Counted from the first letter of the stretch, positions 12,557-23,213 are shown. The stretch is 64,000 bases of DNA from Siderastrea siderea (GCA_964030785.1 OZ034969.1:31435601-31499600), one strand, 5' to 3'. Numbers and translations: made by a program. Notes: a model not told the origin generated them from the sequence alone.

Positions 12557-12953
12557 AGGGGGAGGGACACTTGACCAACTGAGGGTTTGAGGGCCTCACT
12601 GTATAGGACAAAAAAAAGCCCTAAATTACCTACTCTGTTTAGGACAGCACCCTCTATTTTAGGTCCCTGTTTAAAGCAAATGATTATTATACCAATTCCC
12701 TTGTTTTACACAATTTTAAGTGTTTCAAAGACCAGCAAACGTCCCCGATCTAGGATACCTAAATACTGTGTAAGCCATATTTAATGACGACAATCGGGTC
12801 TGACCATACCCTGTTTACGACAAGTTGATACCCTATTTAGGACAGACTCGGTTAAAATTTTGTACCCTGTTTAGGAGAGAGAGGCCAAAAACCATACCTT
12901 GTCCAGCGGCACGTCCCCGTATAGGCAGTATAGGGGAGTAACCCCCGCCCTGG
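12557..12953. mobile_element. 397-bp insertion inside the left arm
   Basis: The left arm is interrupted here while the right arm is continuous at the matching place (about 15155-15165). Near-identical 11-bp direct repeats GCTTTTGTCCC (12546-12556) and GCTTTTGTTCC (12954-12964) flank it. Its ends are weakly inverted (AGGGGGAGGG and CCCCCGCCCTGG). It is a DNA-type element of unknown family, younger than the foldback. Confidence 0.55.
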
Positions 12954-13533
12954 GCTTTTGTTCCGGAGCTTTTGTTAAGCGCTTTATTTTGTTTATGCAA
13001 ACGCTTGAGACAAGCAAGGTTGTTTGCGTGTCAAAGACCGCGGATTATAAGCTGCCGATGGTTGGATGCTTTGGGGCAAAATGTGACGAAAATTATGCCA
13101 ACTGGATTTTTTGCCAAATAAGCGACGTGTAACTTTTTGGATCTCTCTTTCATCGATGTTTGATTTGAAACGGCTGAAGCCATGTGTTCATGGGATAGTC
13201 ACCTGGTCACAGATGCCCGTTTTTAAAACAGTGCTCTGGTTCCTTTTCTTCAGTTCAATCAAAAGAATTGGATATCATTGTATCAGTTTTGATATAAAAA
13301 AGCTTCAACAGCGAAAACAAAAAAGTCTAATTCTGCATCATTCTGCATCGCGTGTTTTGATTTCATGTCCAAATTCAATTAAGAACTAGCTATTAAAGAA
13401 CTGGAGGCTTCTTGGAACCGTGCTGACTTCGAGTGGAAGCGCCTCACAGACGACGGTGAATCGCTTAACTTTCGAGCTACTTTCGCACTCTGGTGAAGGT
13501 GTCTTTTGATAAGCCATTTCGGAATTGTCTTAA

Positions 13534-13660
13534 GCCTCTCTATCAAAGCGAGGCTAGGTGCACACCTTTGATATTTAAAAATATGGTCTTATTTACACGT
13601 GAATGAAAACTAATTTTCATATGAAAGGTTGTGCACATAGCCTCGCTTTGAAAGGGAGGC
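13534..13660. mobile_element. 127-bp hairpin MITE with TTAA borders
   Basis: The ends GCCTCTCTATCAAAGCGAGG and its near reverse complement form a long hairpin. TTAA stands on both sides (13530-13533, 13661-13664). It lies in the central spacer of the giant inverted-repeat element. Confidence 0.6.
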
Positions 13661-13680
13661 TTAAAGCAATTGTGGTCAAC

Positions 13681-14244
13681 CCAAATGTGTTCTACAAGAT
13701 TTACAACGTGTCTTGAACTGTTCAGCAAGACTCATTTATTCAACAAGTAAATTTGAACATGTCCCACCTTTGCTTTTAAATCTTCACTGGCTTCCTGTTG
13801 AACAAAGGATTATTTTCAAGATCGCTCTGGTTGCATTCAAAGCTCTTCATGACGCTGCTCCCAGTTACATCACGGAACTTCTAAGGCCTTACAAGCCTAG
13901 CACGCAGGACACTGAAATCATCTAGTCATTATCTCCTTGGTTTCCCAGATTTAATCTGAAAACGTATGGCGGTCGTTCTCCTTTACAGTTGCCGCTCCGA
14001 CCATATGGAACAGCCTTCCCTTAGAATTAAGAAAATGTGTATCTCTTTCGACTTTTAAGTCTAAACTTAAGACTTGGCTGTTTAAAGAAGCTTTTGGCTA
14101 GGAATTTTGATTTATTTATCGTCATGATTAATTTTGGTTCATTTTTATTTGTTTTTTAAGATTATTTGTAGATTAACGTAATGACAACTTTGTAAAACAC
14201 CATTGAACCATCGGGAAATGGCGCTACAGAAATTTATTATTATA

Positions 14245-14281
<37 letters not shown>

Positions 14282-14290
14282 GTTGGGAAA
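13681..14290 (+). mobile_element. CR1-like LINE, 3' fragment of the reverse transcriptase frame
   Basis: The frame at about 13660-13925 reads LNCSARLIYS, then LHWLPVEQRIIFKIALVAFK and ALHDAAPSYITELL. This is the C-terminal signature shared by CR1/L2-type LINE ORF2 proteins and found widely in cnidarian genomes. After a frame break the conserved end continues (STFKSKLKTWLFKEAFG near 14050-14100). The element ends in an (ATT)n tract at about 14236-14280, as expected for a CR1-like 3' terminus. It is strongly 5'-truncated and inactive. Confidence 0.75.
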
Positions 14291-14454
14291 TGGCCTATTT
14301 CACTTCTCGCTCACAGGTCTGATTAAATTCTCGACTTAAACAAAGAACTACCCCTAAGTTCCGCATCCTTTGAACAGTTCACTTGAAGGATAATCATTTC
14401 TTTTGAATTATTAGACACGATCACGATCTCAGTTTAGCGATCATGTCGTGGAGC

Positions 14455-14480
14455 GGGTGGGGGGGGGGGGGGGGGTGGTG
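14455..14480. repeat. Poly-G tract
   Basis: A run of about 17 G. Its exact length is doubtful in any assembly. Confidence 0.85.
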
Positions 14481-16260
14481 AAAGCCTAGCTATGACCTTT
14501 GTATTTTCGGGGCTTTTCCCGCCCATAGGGCTTCGCCGAGCGAAGAATGGTACTGGCTTTTGTACAAACCCTCTTCACTGGCTTGCTGTTGACGTGCCAA
14601 GGTGGAAAATTATCTGACAAGCATTTACTAATTTCAATGTTGGACGTTACTATTTAACTGGGAAACAATAGCTTCTAGTAATTTTTTGCCACCTCAGGCC
14701 TCAACCTGAAAATATCATAAAAGCTTATAATTATAACAGCCTGCCTGAGCCTCATTGTTGTTAATTTTCCTGTGATTCTGATATTGTATTCATTCTCTTA
14801 TGTTTCTCATTATACATTAATTGCAATTCTTGTGAATGCAATAAAACTGATTGAGAGAACAAAACGAACCAGAGCACTGTTATATATTATAAAAGGCCAT
14901 CTAACCAACCCTGGAAAAGGAACCTACCAAGACGTAGCTTTAGCTGTTTCAAATCAAACAAAAACTTTCAAGTTTCTTATAACCTGATGAAGCGTTTGGC
15001 AGAAAATTTAGTTTGCATAATTCTCGTCACATTTTGCCCAAAGCATCCAAACATCGGCACTTTTTAATTCGCGGTCTTTTTATTGAGTTTGCTCCACTGA
15101 CGCGAACAACCTACACCTAGTTTGTATAAACAAGATAAAGCGCTTGACAAAAGTCCCGGGACAAAAGCACCAAAATTGCGAAGGCGTTGTGGAAAAGGCA
15201 GATCAAAGAGCAAATTGTAGGAATAAAAAACCAAAACCCGACTACAAAAAAGTAGAGATTCATTAGTTGTTACAAGTTGTCCATTTCATTGCAAACAGAG
15301 TTATTCAAATGACACATGAATAGAAGTCGTCAGTGCTTTAACTAGCTGAATTCGTCGTCTACGTTTTCTACCACAGTGCATGTAGTCTCAACATTTCTTT
15401 AATATTCAATTAAAGCAAAAGTGGGATCCAAACCGTTAAAAAGGTTTTTTGCAACGGTTACCGGAACGGACCAAGTTTAGCAGACAACCTAATTTGCATA
15501 ATGTGAGTCACGCAATTCTCCGGATTAGCATCCAAAGATCAGGACTCAGTAATTCGCTTTTAATTTGAACAGTTCAAAACTTCTATTTGTGTATGCTTTT
15601 CTGTATTTATGACTTGAAATGGAGAAATCTTAAAATCTAGAAGCTATTCAGTTCAAACGATCGGAATTTGCTCAACAACCTAATTTGCATAATGCGTTGT
15701 CATATTCGCAAAAATCACCAAAAGTTCGAAGTCACTGTGGTAAAGGACGATGAAAAGCGCAACGTATTTTTATATTTCTGTACTCCCTCACATCTCATTA
15801 ACCCACTTCGATAGGAATTTAGAGCGACTCGGTCTGGACTCGGGAAATAAAGGCCGACGAAGACAGGGTACTTTTGCGAGTTTTCAGAAAGCGCGCAGAT
15901 GAGTGTTAATATATCAATTATCACGAGCTTCCACCTCAACACAAATTAAATTAAACACACGCTTTACACCTTTGAAGGAGCTCTTAACTTAAAAATAATA
16001 ACACTTTTTTGCTGCGTGTTGTGGTTTTTGAGCAGTGAGGTCGCTAACTTATGCAATTTTCGCGTCTGGCCAGGTGCTAATTTACGGCTTTTGCCGCTCT
16101 TACTGTTGTGGGCTCTAAAAAAACTATTTTAACGTATTTCCTAAAACGAAACTCGTTTCATTTACTTGTGACCCAAGATGGTTTCCTGGGCAAAGTTTGA
16201 GGGAAAACTTTTTTCTGACCCGAAATGCAGTGGACCGCTCTTACAGACATTGCCACTTAA

Positions 16261-17112
16261 AAGCGTTCAATTCAAAGGTTTCTTGCATCTGTCTGTTTTT
16301 TATACTACACTGCATTACCCATCAGCGAAGTTTAAAAGTCCTAAAGAAGAGATTCCAGATCCTGATAATGTTCATCTATGGCTGAAGGTGGATGGAGAAT
16401 TGAAACAAGGTGGTAATATACTCAGGATTTCACCTTCAAGATCCCTCATCTCATAAGTTACATCATCAGTCAGAAGTACATGACAATGGAGGGAGGAGAT
16501 TTAATTTTGGCAGGCACCACATCAGGTGTTTTGCCAGTCAAACCTAACCTGCAATCGGGCGTTTTTTCCCCTTGCACTATAGTTTGCGGTTTGGTGGACA
16601 AGATTGAGATGACATTTCCTGTTATACTCTAAAAACAAACTGTACGTGTCTCAGTGTTTTTATTTGTTTCCTTTGTCTAAATTACAACATTTAAGACCTG
16701 CAATTACTAGTTTGGGCAATGAGCGTAGCAATGTGTTGAAATTGAAATAATAGATTAACTTTTTAATGTGTCAACTAGTAGAAAAGTGTTGGCCAATCAT
16801 TATCATCACCAACATCTACTTGTGGGAAAGGGTATGTCACAAATAAACCATTGTGTGACGTTTTGGAGCCGTGGCACATTTTATTTTCTTCCAAAATGGG
16901 TAGAGGCAACATTCAATTTTTTTTCTTGCTGATATTAATTCAAAGGAGTTTTCCAGATCCACTTTTTGGTCAGGATCTTAATCTATCTTAGAGCATCCAC
17001 AATGTAGATACCTTGTCTACATTTCCTTTCAGAGAACTTAAAAACTTTTATGGCGACTCAAATTTAATGAGCACATGAAAAATATTTTGTTCGTCCACCA
17101 AAATTATGTTGC
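16261..17112. other. No gene recognised
   Basis: AT-rich sequence between two transposons. A 92-codon frame at 16178-16456 starts inside the foldback arm and shows no recognised motif. Confidence 0.4.
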
Positions 17113-17116
17113 CTTA

Positions 17117-17981
17117 GGACTGGTCAATAAGTATAGGGGGTGGGGGGGTGGGCCGGAGCATTTGGAAAAGTGGTGGTCCAAAAATTCATAACCCACCCCC
17201 TTACGTGGGCATAAATAATTTCTGCTGACCCACCACAAAGTATTGGCTAAAAAAAGAATTCCCCACCCCCCAATTAGTAAATTATTCAAGTGGATTTCAC
17301 AAGTGAGATATGCACACGTAATCATATTGCATGTTAATCATACACAATAATTTACAATTATAGCTGTGTTGGTTACTATATTAAAATGACCACTTAGATA
17401 CCAAGCATAGTGCCGAGAAAAGAGTTCATTTTTAACAAAAAATATTGTATCGATATACATGTACGGGGTTTTCAGTAATACTTTAAAGTACCGGAGTCAT
17501 AGGTAAAACAAATGGATGTGAGCAACGAACTAAAGGCACGAACATGAGTGGCAAAGGCAAGAACTTCTGGGGCCGTGTCAGCGGCAAGGCTCCCCGGAAA
17601 ATTTTTTGAAATTGGACTCTCTGAAACACCATTTTCTGCATTCGCTGGACTGGACCCAGATTTTATTACAGGAATGATCATTTGTTTCCAGTTGTATGAG
17701 TTACATAAGTAAGCAATATAATTCAGCTTGTAGAGTTCTGTTTGCTCAAATGGACTTTTCCTACAAGTTTTATGTAGATTTTGCAAGGAACTTCATGCCC
17801 TTAGAGTTACAGAAAGCCTTGGACGCTTGCAGTATTTCAATATACGGGGCTTAAAATATGATGACCCACCCCTTCCTGAGGCTGAAAATAGCATGACCCA
17901 CCCTATTGGAATGGCTGAAAACATAGTAACCCACCCCCTCTGTGCTCCGGCCCACCCCCTCCTATACTTATTGACCGGTCC
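17117..17981. mobile_element. Non-autonomous DNA transposon with 40-bp terminal inverted repeats
   Basis: The left end GGACTGGTCAATAAGTATAG is matched at the right by the reverse complement of GGACCGGTCAATAAGTATAG. Both are followed inwards by G/C-rich CCCACCCC tracts and GGCCGGAGCA. CTTA flanks both ends (17113-17116, 17982-17985). A minus-strand frame at 17472-17786 has no known domain and is probably element sequence. Confidence 0.65.
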
Positions 17982-18107
17982 CTTAACTAAAAGGATGTTA
18001 AAAGCTACATCTTTATTCAGCAAAAAAAAATGACACTGAGTGTAAGCTAAGAGAGATATCATAATCAGGAAACTAAAATAACAGTAATGCAGTTATTGGA
18101 AATCATA

Positions 18108-18252
18108 TTTAATGAGTTTGTATCACACTGCAATCCTATGGTGTGGCACCACGGCCAACCAGCTAACTTAATTGTTTATCACTATGTATTAACTTGCATA
18201 TCTCTTAATGTTCTATTGAAGGAGTTGCAATTCGCTCCAGCAGTGCTTTAAT
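18108..18252 (-). promoter_or_regulatory. Candidate poly(A) signals of STING
   Basis: ATTAAA hexamers on the minus strand at 18247-18252 and 18108-18113 lie 52 and about 190 bp after the STING stop codon. ATTAAA is the common variant of the canonical signal. No cleavage site can be fixed from sequence alone. Confidence 0.35.
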
Positions 18253-18303
18253 GGTTTTTTTCGGTGAGATTGAGACTCAAGTTCACTCAGCTTCAGCTCC
18301 TTC

Positions 18304-18456
18304 TTAATCTACCTGCAGGTTTGCGTCATTTAGCTTTTGCACCAACACGTCTGCAATTTGATTTTCTTCTCCGGAAAGAGGCACTAATTCATATTTCCCC
18401 TTGCAGTCTTGGTGACTATCCAGAATTTCTTTCAATTTTCTGATGAACAGCATGAC
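18304..18456 (-). CDS. STING1: STING, exon 2 (C-terminal 50 residues and stop)
   Basis: This exon is too short to stand out by length and was found by continuing the STING ligand-binding domain. A pyrimidine-rich tract and AG (18457-18458) give the acceptor. Phase 0 is kept, joining DEQ of exon 1 to [12 protein letters not shown] here. The peptide continues with [10 protein letters not shown] and ends [11 protein letters not shown] before TAA (18304-18306). It aligns with the last helices of the human cyclic-dinucleotide-binding domain (LEQAKLFCRTLEDIL and onward). The gene stops where vertebrate STING begins its C-terminal tail, so the TBK1/IRF3 docking motif is absent, as in other invertebrate STINGs. 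A CAG|GTAGAT just before the stop could be a splice donor to a further exon, but the immediate stop is the simpler reading. Confidence 0.88.
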   Translation of the reverse strand, partial: VMLFIRKLKEILDSHQDCKGKYELVPLSGEENQIADVLVQKLNDANLQVD

Positions 18457-20832
18457 CTGTCAGAGACAAAGAGAGGTTTTCGAGGAAATACTGTATAATT
18501 ATGGTCATTTACTGGAAAAAATGATCACTGTTGCAAATGTGTAATTGCCCATCAAGAATCTGTGAAAGGTCTAGGGGAGAGGTCCAATCTTGTCACCTTC
18601 CTGGGAAGCTATACAGGTATGTACAACCTAAAAGCTGGTATTTGAGCTTTGTTAACCACAGGGTAATACATGTACTTTCATACTTAGCAGCCTTTTGTTC
18701 AGTTTATAAACATGTAGTGTAATGTACCACGCTTATAAATATGTAAAAACATGTGCACAATCTGTGCATAATTTTGGGGGTGTCTAAATTAAATTCAGAA
18801 CTTTAGTTTTTAATTTCAGAAGTCAGAGGCTGTGCAAGGGGACTGGGCTAAGGGGGTTTTTTAGTTCCCCCATTTTTTGGTACTTCAGAATTCTCTATGC
18901 AGGCAAACTTTGCAACTGGGATAGCTGCAGAAAAATCTCTTTCGCTTCTAACAATAAAAGGACAAAATTGGGTGGTCTGGGCAGTCAGGACGTTCTGACA
19001 GACTGACTTAATTGGTGAAATATATATTTCACAACACTCAGCTCAGTTTTCTCAGTTGGCCTTATTCTATAATGATAACATACTGTACAGGTTTGCTGGT
19101 ACAAGTTTGAAGAAAAATGTTTTGGAGATCTTCAGTGTGATACATTTTCAGTTAAAATATGTGTAGAGATGAACGAATACTGATTAAGGGGCATAACTTA
19201 TTTTGGGACTATCCTGGTTATTCTCCTGGTGCCTTTGAAGGATTTGAAAATTCGCACAATATGGCACAATAAAGTACATTCTGTCATATATTAACTATTG
19301 CTTTAGCCATATTAGTTCATGTAGTCTGTTTTGCGTCTCTTCTTCGTGGTTTATTCATGTTTACGATGAGCAAAGTACACTCATCATGACAGATTGATGA
19401 TCCTTTAAATTGATTCCAATAAATTAGATTTTCATGGTGAGACCAGAAATTAAAACCCACTCCCTGCAGCGAGGAATAACAAAATATATCCTGAAAACTG
19501 ACTCCCAAAAGAATGCAATTTTGCCTATTCTCAGAGCAAACCAAAACATTCTGACTGCCATAATCTGTTCATTTTGTTATCGTGCTCCCTGCAGAATATT
19601 TCATTTTGAAAGTTTCATCCTCCTTCTATCTTATATGAAAGGCTGGGTGTGCCACTCAACGGCCACTGTAACAGACCAGTGATCACCATTTAACTCCTTT
19701 ATGTTTTGCTGTTTATATATAGTCTTCAAGGTGAAATTTTGTTGTGGTTCCCCCTGAAGAAAGCTTTTAAGTCCTCGTGTTAACTTTGACTACATCTAAA
19801 TGTTTTGTGAACAGGACCCAGAATATGGGACTCAGAGATAGTAAGTCTCATGGTTTTAGTGTGAGACTCAAGCTTTTTCTCTTTCTTTCCCCCTCTTTTT
19901 TGTCTTTCTTTTTCTCATTCGATCCATACAAACCAAAAAACTTGGCATCTATGGGGACTGTGTTCAGAGTCACATAAAAATTATGACATAATTCAGATTA
20001 TCAGGCTTATATAAAGGGCAAAGGGAGAAATGAAGAGAAGTCTGCCATTCTGATTTAACTTGTGAATCTACATCAGTCATTTAATTTTCATCCCCAAACC
20101 CACTCCCACTGAATCAGTTTAATCCACTAATTACTTACAAGGTCAAACTTGGTGCGAAAACTGTACTTTTCTCAATATCATTACCCAAATGAATCATGAA
20201 TAGAATCCTTGTCTGGGTTCAATGAATAACACTGAAGAAGGGCTATGCCCAAAACGTTTGTGCCTTTACAAACTATGACACCTAAACGTGTTTAACTCGC
20301 ATATGAACTTTTTCAAGAAATAACACCCTTTCAAAATCCCGGGGTACTCCCTGTAGTGGGCTATACGGGAAGGCTCTGCCCTAAAGGGACACCTTTTTTT
20401 AAGCTCGCAGTATCCTAAAAACCTAGCGTAAATCATCATGATTTTAGTATGTGAAAGAGGGTCACAAAATCTGCTGCAAAGTGAAAGAGATGGCATCTAA
20501 AGCTAAGTGTAAAAAAAGTGACAAATTTTGGCAGAAATAACAAAGCTACACATACAAGCTTGCAGGAGCCTTTGTGCAGCTTGGAGCCAATGAGCAACTC
20601 AGCCAGAAGGACTGAAAGTTTGGGGAAATGTGGCAATTATAGGAAATTTTACTGTTTTGGCTTATCCTTGAGGTATAAGAAAGGGGTGTAATTTAGCTCT
20701 AGTTATATGAAGGGGGTGCCATTTTGGTAAAAATTAGTATATTAAAGGATAAGGGTTTGAGCCTCTGGGCGGTGCCTCCCCGTATAAAACTGTATTAAGT
20801 AGCCCCCCCCCCCCCTCTCGGGTTCAAAATAC
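18457..20832 (-). other. STING intron (2.4 kb)
   Basis: The donor GTATTT follows the CAG codon at 20833 and the acceptor AG is at 18457-18458. The intron is AT-rich, with no other exon recognised. Its 5' end contains a repeat (see 20334-20822). Confidence 0.8.
20334..20822. mobile_element. Repeat element beside the STING 5' splice site
   Basis: Left end CGGGGTACTCCCTGTAGTGG; the right end is loosely inverted and ends in a run of about 14 C at about 20803-20816. On the STING sense strand this is a G run beginning about 17 nt into the intron. Similar 'GGGTACTCC...GGCTATACGGG' sequence occurs elsewhere in the window (about 12.9 kb, 45.8-46.4 kb). Family not assigned. Confidence 0.45.
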
Positions 20833-21762
20833 CTGCTCATCTCGCTGTTGACGATTCAGTCCACACTCTGCGTTCTCAGACATATCATACAACGACATTA
20901 GTGGGGTGGCATACTCTAGGACAACATGGTATTTGTCTATCTTTCCATCTGGGCGTGGCATCTCTATCCGGTGCACTGTGTGCTTGTATGACCGCTTCGA
21001 TATTCCACCCCTATTAATCTCACGGTCTTTGAGATTGCCAGCACATTTCACTCTTGGGTCTGCATACACTATTTCATCGCACGTAAAGCAAGTTTTAGGC
21101 AGCAAGATGAACAGCTTTTTCTGTGAAATCTTGTAACGGAAGTCATCCGTCTTTGCGATCTGGTCTTCAAGATGTGGAAGAACCAACTTCAAGTAGCCGA
21201 AATAATAGCTCCAAGCCAGACCATCGGCCACGTTTTTGTTTTCTCTTTCGTTGATCTGCGATACCTCCACAATGGAAAGCTCTCCAAAACCAGCGAGAAA
21301 CAACAGCTGAGGAACCAAGAAGCAGTTCAGGGAAAACAAGATCGCGTAATCTGAACGATAGAAGGTATCATACTGTTCATACAAGGCGTAGGACAAGATC
21401 AGAAGAGAGACAACGGCGACAATCAAAATAGAACGGCCATATCTAAAACTGAAAGTAGAAGTGAAAACCTTCTTCCAACTTCCTTCATACCTTGCCTGCT
21501 TGTGATGAATTTCTTCAAACACAAGACAGATTCGTCGCACTAGCTCGCCAAGAACTAAACTCAGGATGAGAAGAGCAGTTCCGAAGACAAGAAAATGGAG
21601 TTTATCCTTGCTTTGAGTTTCGTCTCCGGAAGCGTGGACAACAGCCACCCTGACATGCAATGCGCCAGAAATAAAGATCACAAGCAAGGCAGCGAGAACG
21701 GCTTTTTTACCACGAGGTTTGGAAAGTGGACCAAAACCATTATTCTGCTGCTGTGGATCCAT
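20833..21762 (-). CDS. STING1: STING (stimulator of interferon genes), exon 1, residues 1-310
   Basis: STING is the ER-resident receptor for cyclic dinucleotides made by cGAS-like enzymes or bacteria; ligand binding triggers trafficking, autophagy and NF-kB-type signalling. The start is the ATG at 21760-21762 (MDPQQQNNGF); upstream in-frame codons offer only TTG. Four membrane segments are visible at about 21-43, 55-75, 111-128 and 140-160, followed by the ligand-binding domain. That domain keeps NVADGLAWSYYFGY (179-190; cf. human NVAHGLAWSYYIGY), ILLPKTCF (219-226), the RGGISKRSY loop (251-259) and VLEYATPL (281-288). Counterparts of human Y163, Y167, R232, R238, Y240, E260 and T263 are Y186, Y190, R251, R257, Y259, E283 and T286. 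The exon ends at a CAG|GTATTT donor in phase 0. With exon 2 the protein is 360 residues, near the 379 of human STING. No frameshift or internal stop is seen. Confidence 0.95.
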
Positions 21763-21875
21763 GCACAATTTACAACTTGAACTATAGATTTCCTCGACTG
21801 GTTGATCCTCCCAGAGACGAGTGAATGCTAAAATTGCGACGAAGCTGAGAACGTTTTCTTCGTGGAACCGTTCAG

Positions 21876-21886
21876 GGGGAATCCCC
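21876..21886 (-). promoter_or_regulatory. Palindromic NF-kB site upstream of STING
   Basis: GGGGATTCCCC on the minus strand (GGGGAATCCCC on plus) is a full 11-bp kB site, the same sequence as the classical MHC class I (H-2K) kB element. It starts 114 bp upstream of the STING ATG. Function is inferred from the motif and its position. Confidence 0.6.
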
Positions 21887-21890
21887 TAGT

Positions 21891-21922
21891 TGCTGACTTA
21901 TGATTGGCCAGAAGCTACGTCA
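21891..21922 (-). promoter_or_regulatory. CRE/ATF-like, CCAAT and AP-1/MARE-like sites of the STING promoter
   Basis: On the minus strand, reading towards STING: TGACGTAG (21915-21922, CRE/ATF-like), CCAATCA (21901-21907, CCAAT box, NF-Y type) and TAAGTCAGCA (21891-21900, resembling an AP-1/MARE half). All lie between the ISRE-like and kB elements. Each alone is a weak motif. Confidence 0.4.
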
Positions 21923-21971
21923 TTCATTTGTCATGCCCGAATTCCTGCCCGCGAAAGATGCTTGAATAAGC

Positions 21972-21983
21972 AGTTTCATTTTC
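21972..21983 (-). promoter_or_regulatory. ISRE/IRF-type element upstream of STING
   Basis: GAAAATGAAACT on the minus strand fits the ISRE consensus GAAANNGAAACT at every fixed position (plus strand AGTTTCATTTTC). It starts about 210 bp upstream of the STING start codon. IRF-family factors bind this motif in vertebrates and IRF genes exist in cnidarians; use here is inference. Confidence 0.55.
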
Positions 21984-21989
21984 GAGTAT

Positions 21990-23213
21990 CTTTTTCCCGA
22001 TTTTGGCCGGACAAATGGTGAAATCGCGTTGTCTTCGTTTACCTAGTCAAAGGGTTTCGGAATACTGTAATGCGAGCCTGTGGCGCGTTATTCGGCAGGT
22101 GTCGTACGGGATAACACTTCCAGGCTCCTCAGGTGGGACGCCTGCAATTTGGCGCCAAAGCGGTTTTGATGTATGAGATACGCCATGGCTGAAATATAAC
22201 TGATGGAAGAGAAAATCAAGGGAATAAACCGTCTATAATAGTTACTAGTTTTCCCTATTCCCTATCGTAGTAGCCATAGATTATGAAAAAGTCACTGTTA
22301 AATAGGAAAACTGACTGCTGCACTGGGTAGCCCAGGGTACTGCGAGCACCAGTCTCGAACCAGTCCCCGTTTATTTGTACGAACACATGAATGTTACAGG
22401 TGTGGCCAGGGAAAGTACAATGTCGGCAATGAACTCTGTCGGATGTCGGATAATTTGACAATAAGTACTCTAAGTTACAACTGCGTGCTTGCTGCCCGTC
22501 AGAAAACCCCCTTTTCTTTGGAGGAAACCTGAAGCCTCCCGAATGCAGAGCCAAGCAATCAACAAGTACCTCGAGGGAGAGAGGTTGAAAAATGATTTAT
22601 ATACAAACTGTAAATACATCTATCTAGGTATACAACCTGTAATAGTACGATCTAGTTAACTGTAAAAAACGTGAAAAGAGAATAGGCGCAAACGAGAAAA
22701 GTCATGGCATGCAGCGATGTCAGCTTAGAATGGTTAACCTCAGTAAAATCCCGCCCATATAGTCTCGTCTCCATGACAACTGTTAAAGTAGTTGAACCGT
22801 GAAAACAATAATTTACTGCTATTCTTCGAACCGCAGCAAACAGCAAGTAGTAATCACAGATTCGTGGAGTGGGTTCGACTGCAACCCTTGTCGACACCAG
22901 AATTAGGGGAAGACTAGAGTTTGCTCAGCTTTCTGACTTTCTCGACTTTTCCCCTGGGTTGTTATCAGTTGATAAATTTTTCATAGCGCTGCTGTTACTA
23001 CACAGCTGTTACTGTTGCAATCCAGTGAACACCCATTCGCTGCAAGGACAAGGTTTCAAAGAAATTTAAAATTCTGATGAATTTCTTAACGAGCAAAATC
23101 CTGTTACACATTCGCTGTAGAAAAGTAACCTGAGGAAGCAGCCGACGTTTCGCGAGGTCGCCACTTGAGCCTTCGCAAAACGACGCCGCTCAAGTGGCGA
23201 AAGGTCGGCTGTA
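21990..23213. other. No gene recognised
   Basis: Distal STING upstream region and repeats. A block at 22255-22554 is probably repeat-derived. At about 23120-23215 the phrases CAAGTGGCG and CCGACGTTTCGCG or GAAAGGTCGGCTG resemble inverted ends of a retroelement terminal repeat, but no coding part is attached. Confidence 0.4.

Larger units (their letters stand above)
11446..16260. mobile_element. Giant inverted-repeat (foldback) element, 4.8 kb, TTAA-bordered
   Basis: The outer ends are reverse complements: TTAAGTGGCAATGTCTGTAA at left and the matching ...CATTGCCACTTAA at right. TTAA at 11446-11449 and 16257-16260 could be the target duplication, as used by piggyBac-type elements. The left arm runs to about 13130 (interrupted by an insertion at 12557-12953) and the right arm from about 14985. 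Both arms share a 75-codon open frame (11765-11992 plus, 15715-15942 minus) and a repeated block containing the octamer ATGCAAAT (12018-12025, 12215-12222, 15492-15499, 15683-15690). No transposase was recognised. Two independent inverted insertions are an alternative, but the matched TTAA ends favour one element. Confidence 0.6.

Noticed and set aside
17472..17786. 104-codon minus frame with a plausible protein-like composition
   Set aside because: It lies wholly within a terminal-inverted-repeat element and no domain or splice context supports a gene.
22255..22554. 99-codon minus frame with several Cys/His residues, considered as a zinc-finger exon
   Set aside because: Cys/His spacing fits no known finger and the segment looks repeat-derived with no splice signals in a consistent phase.
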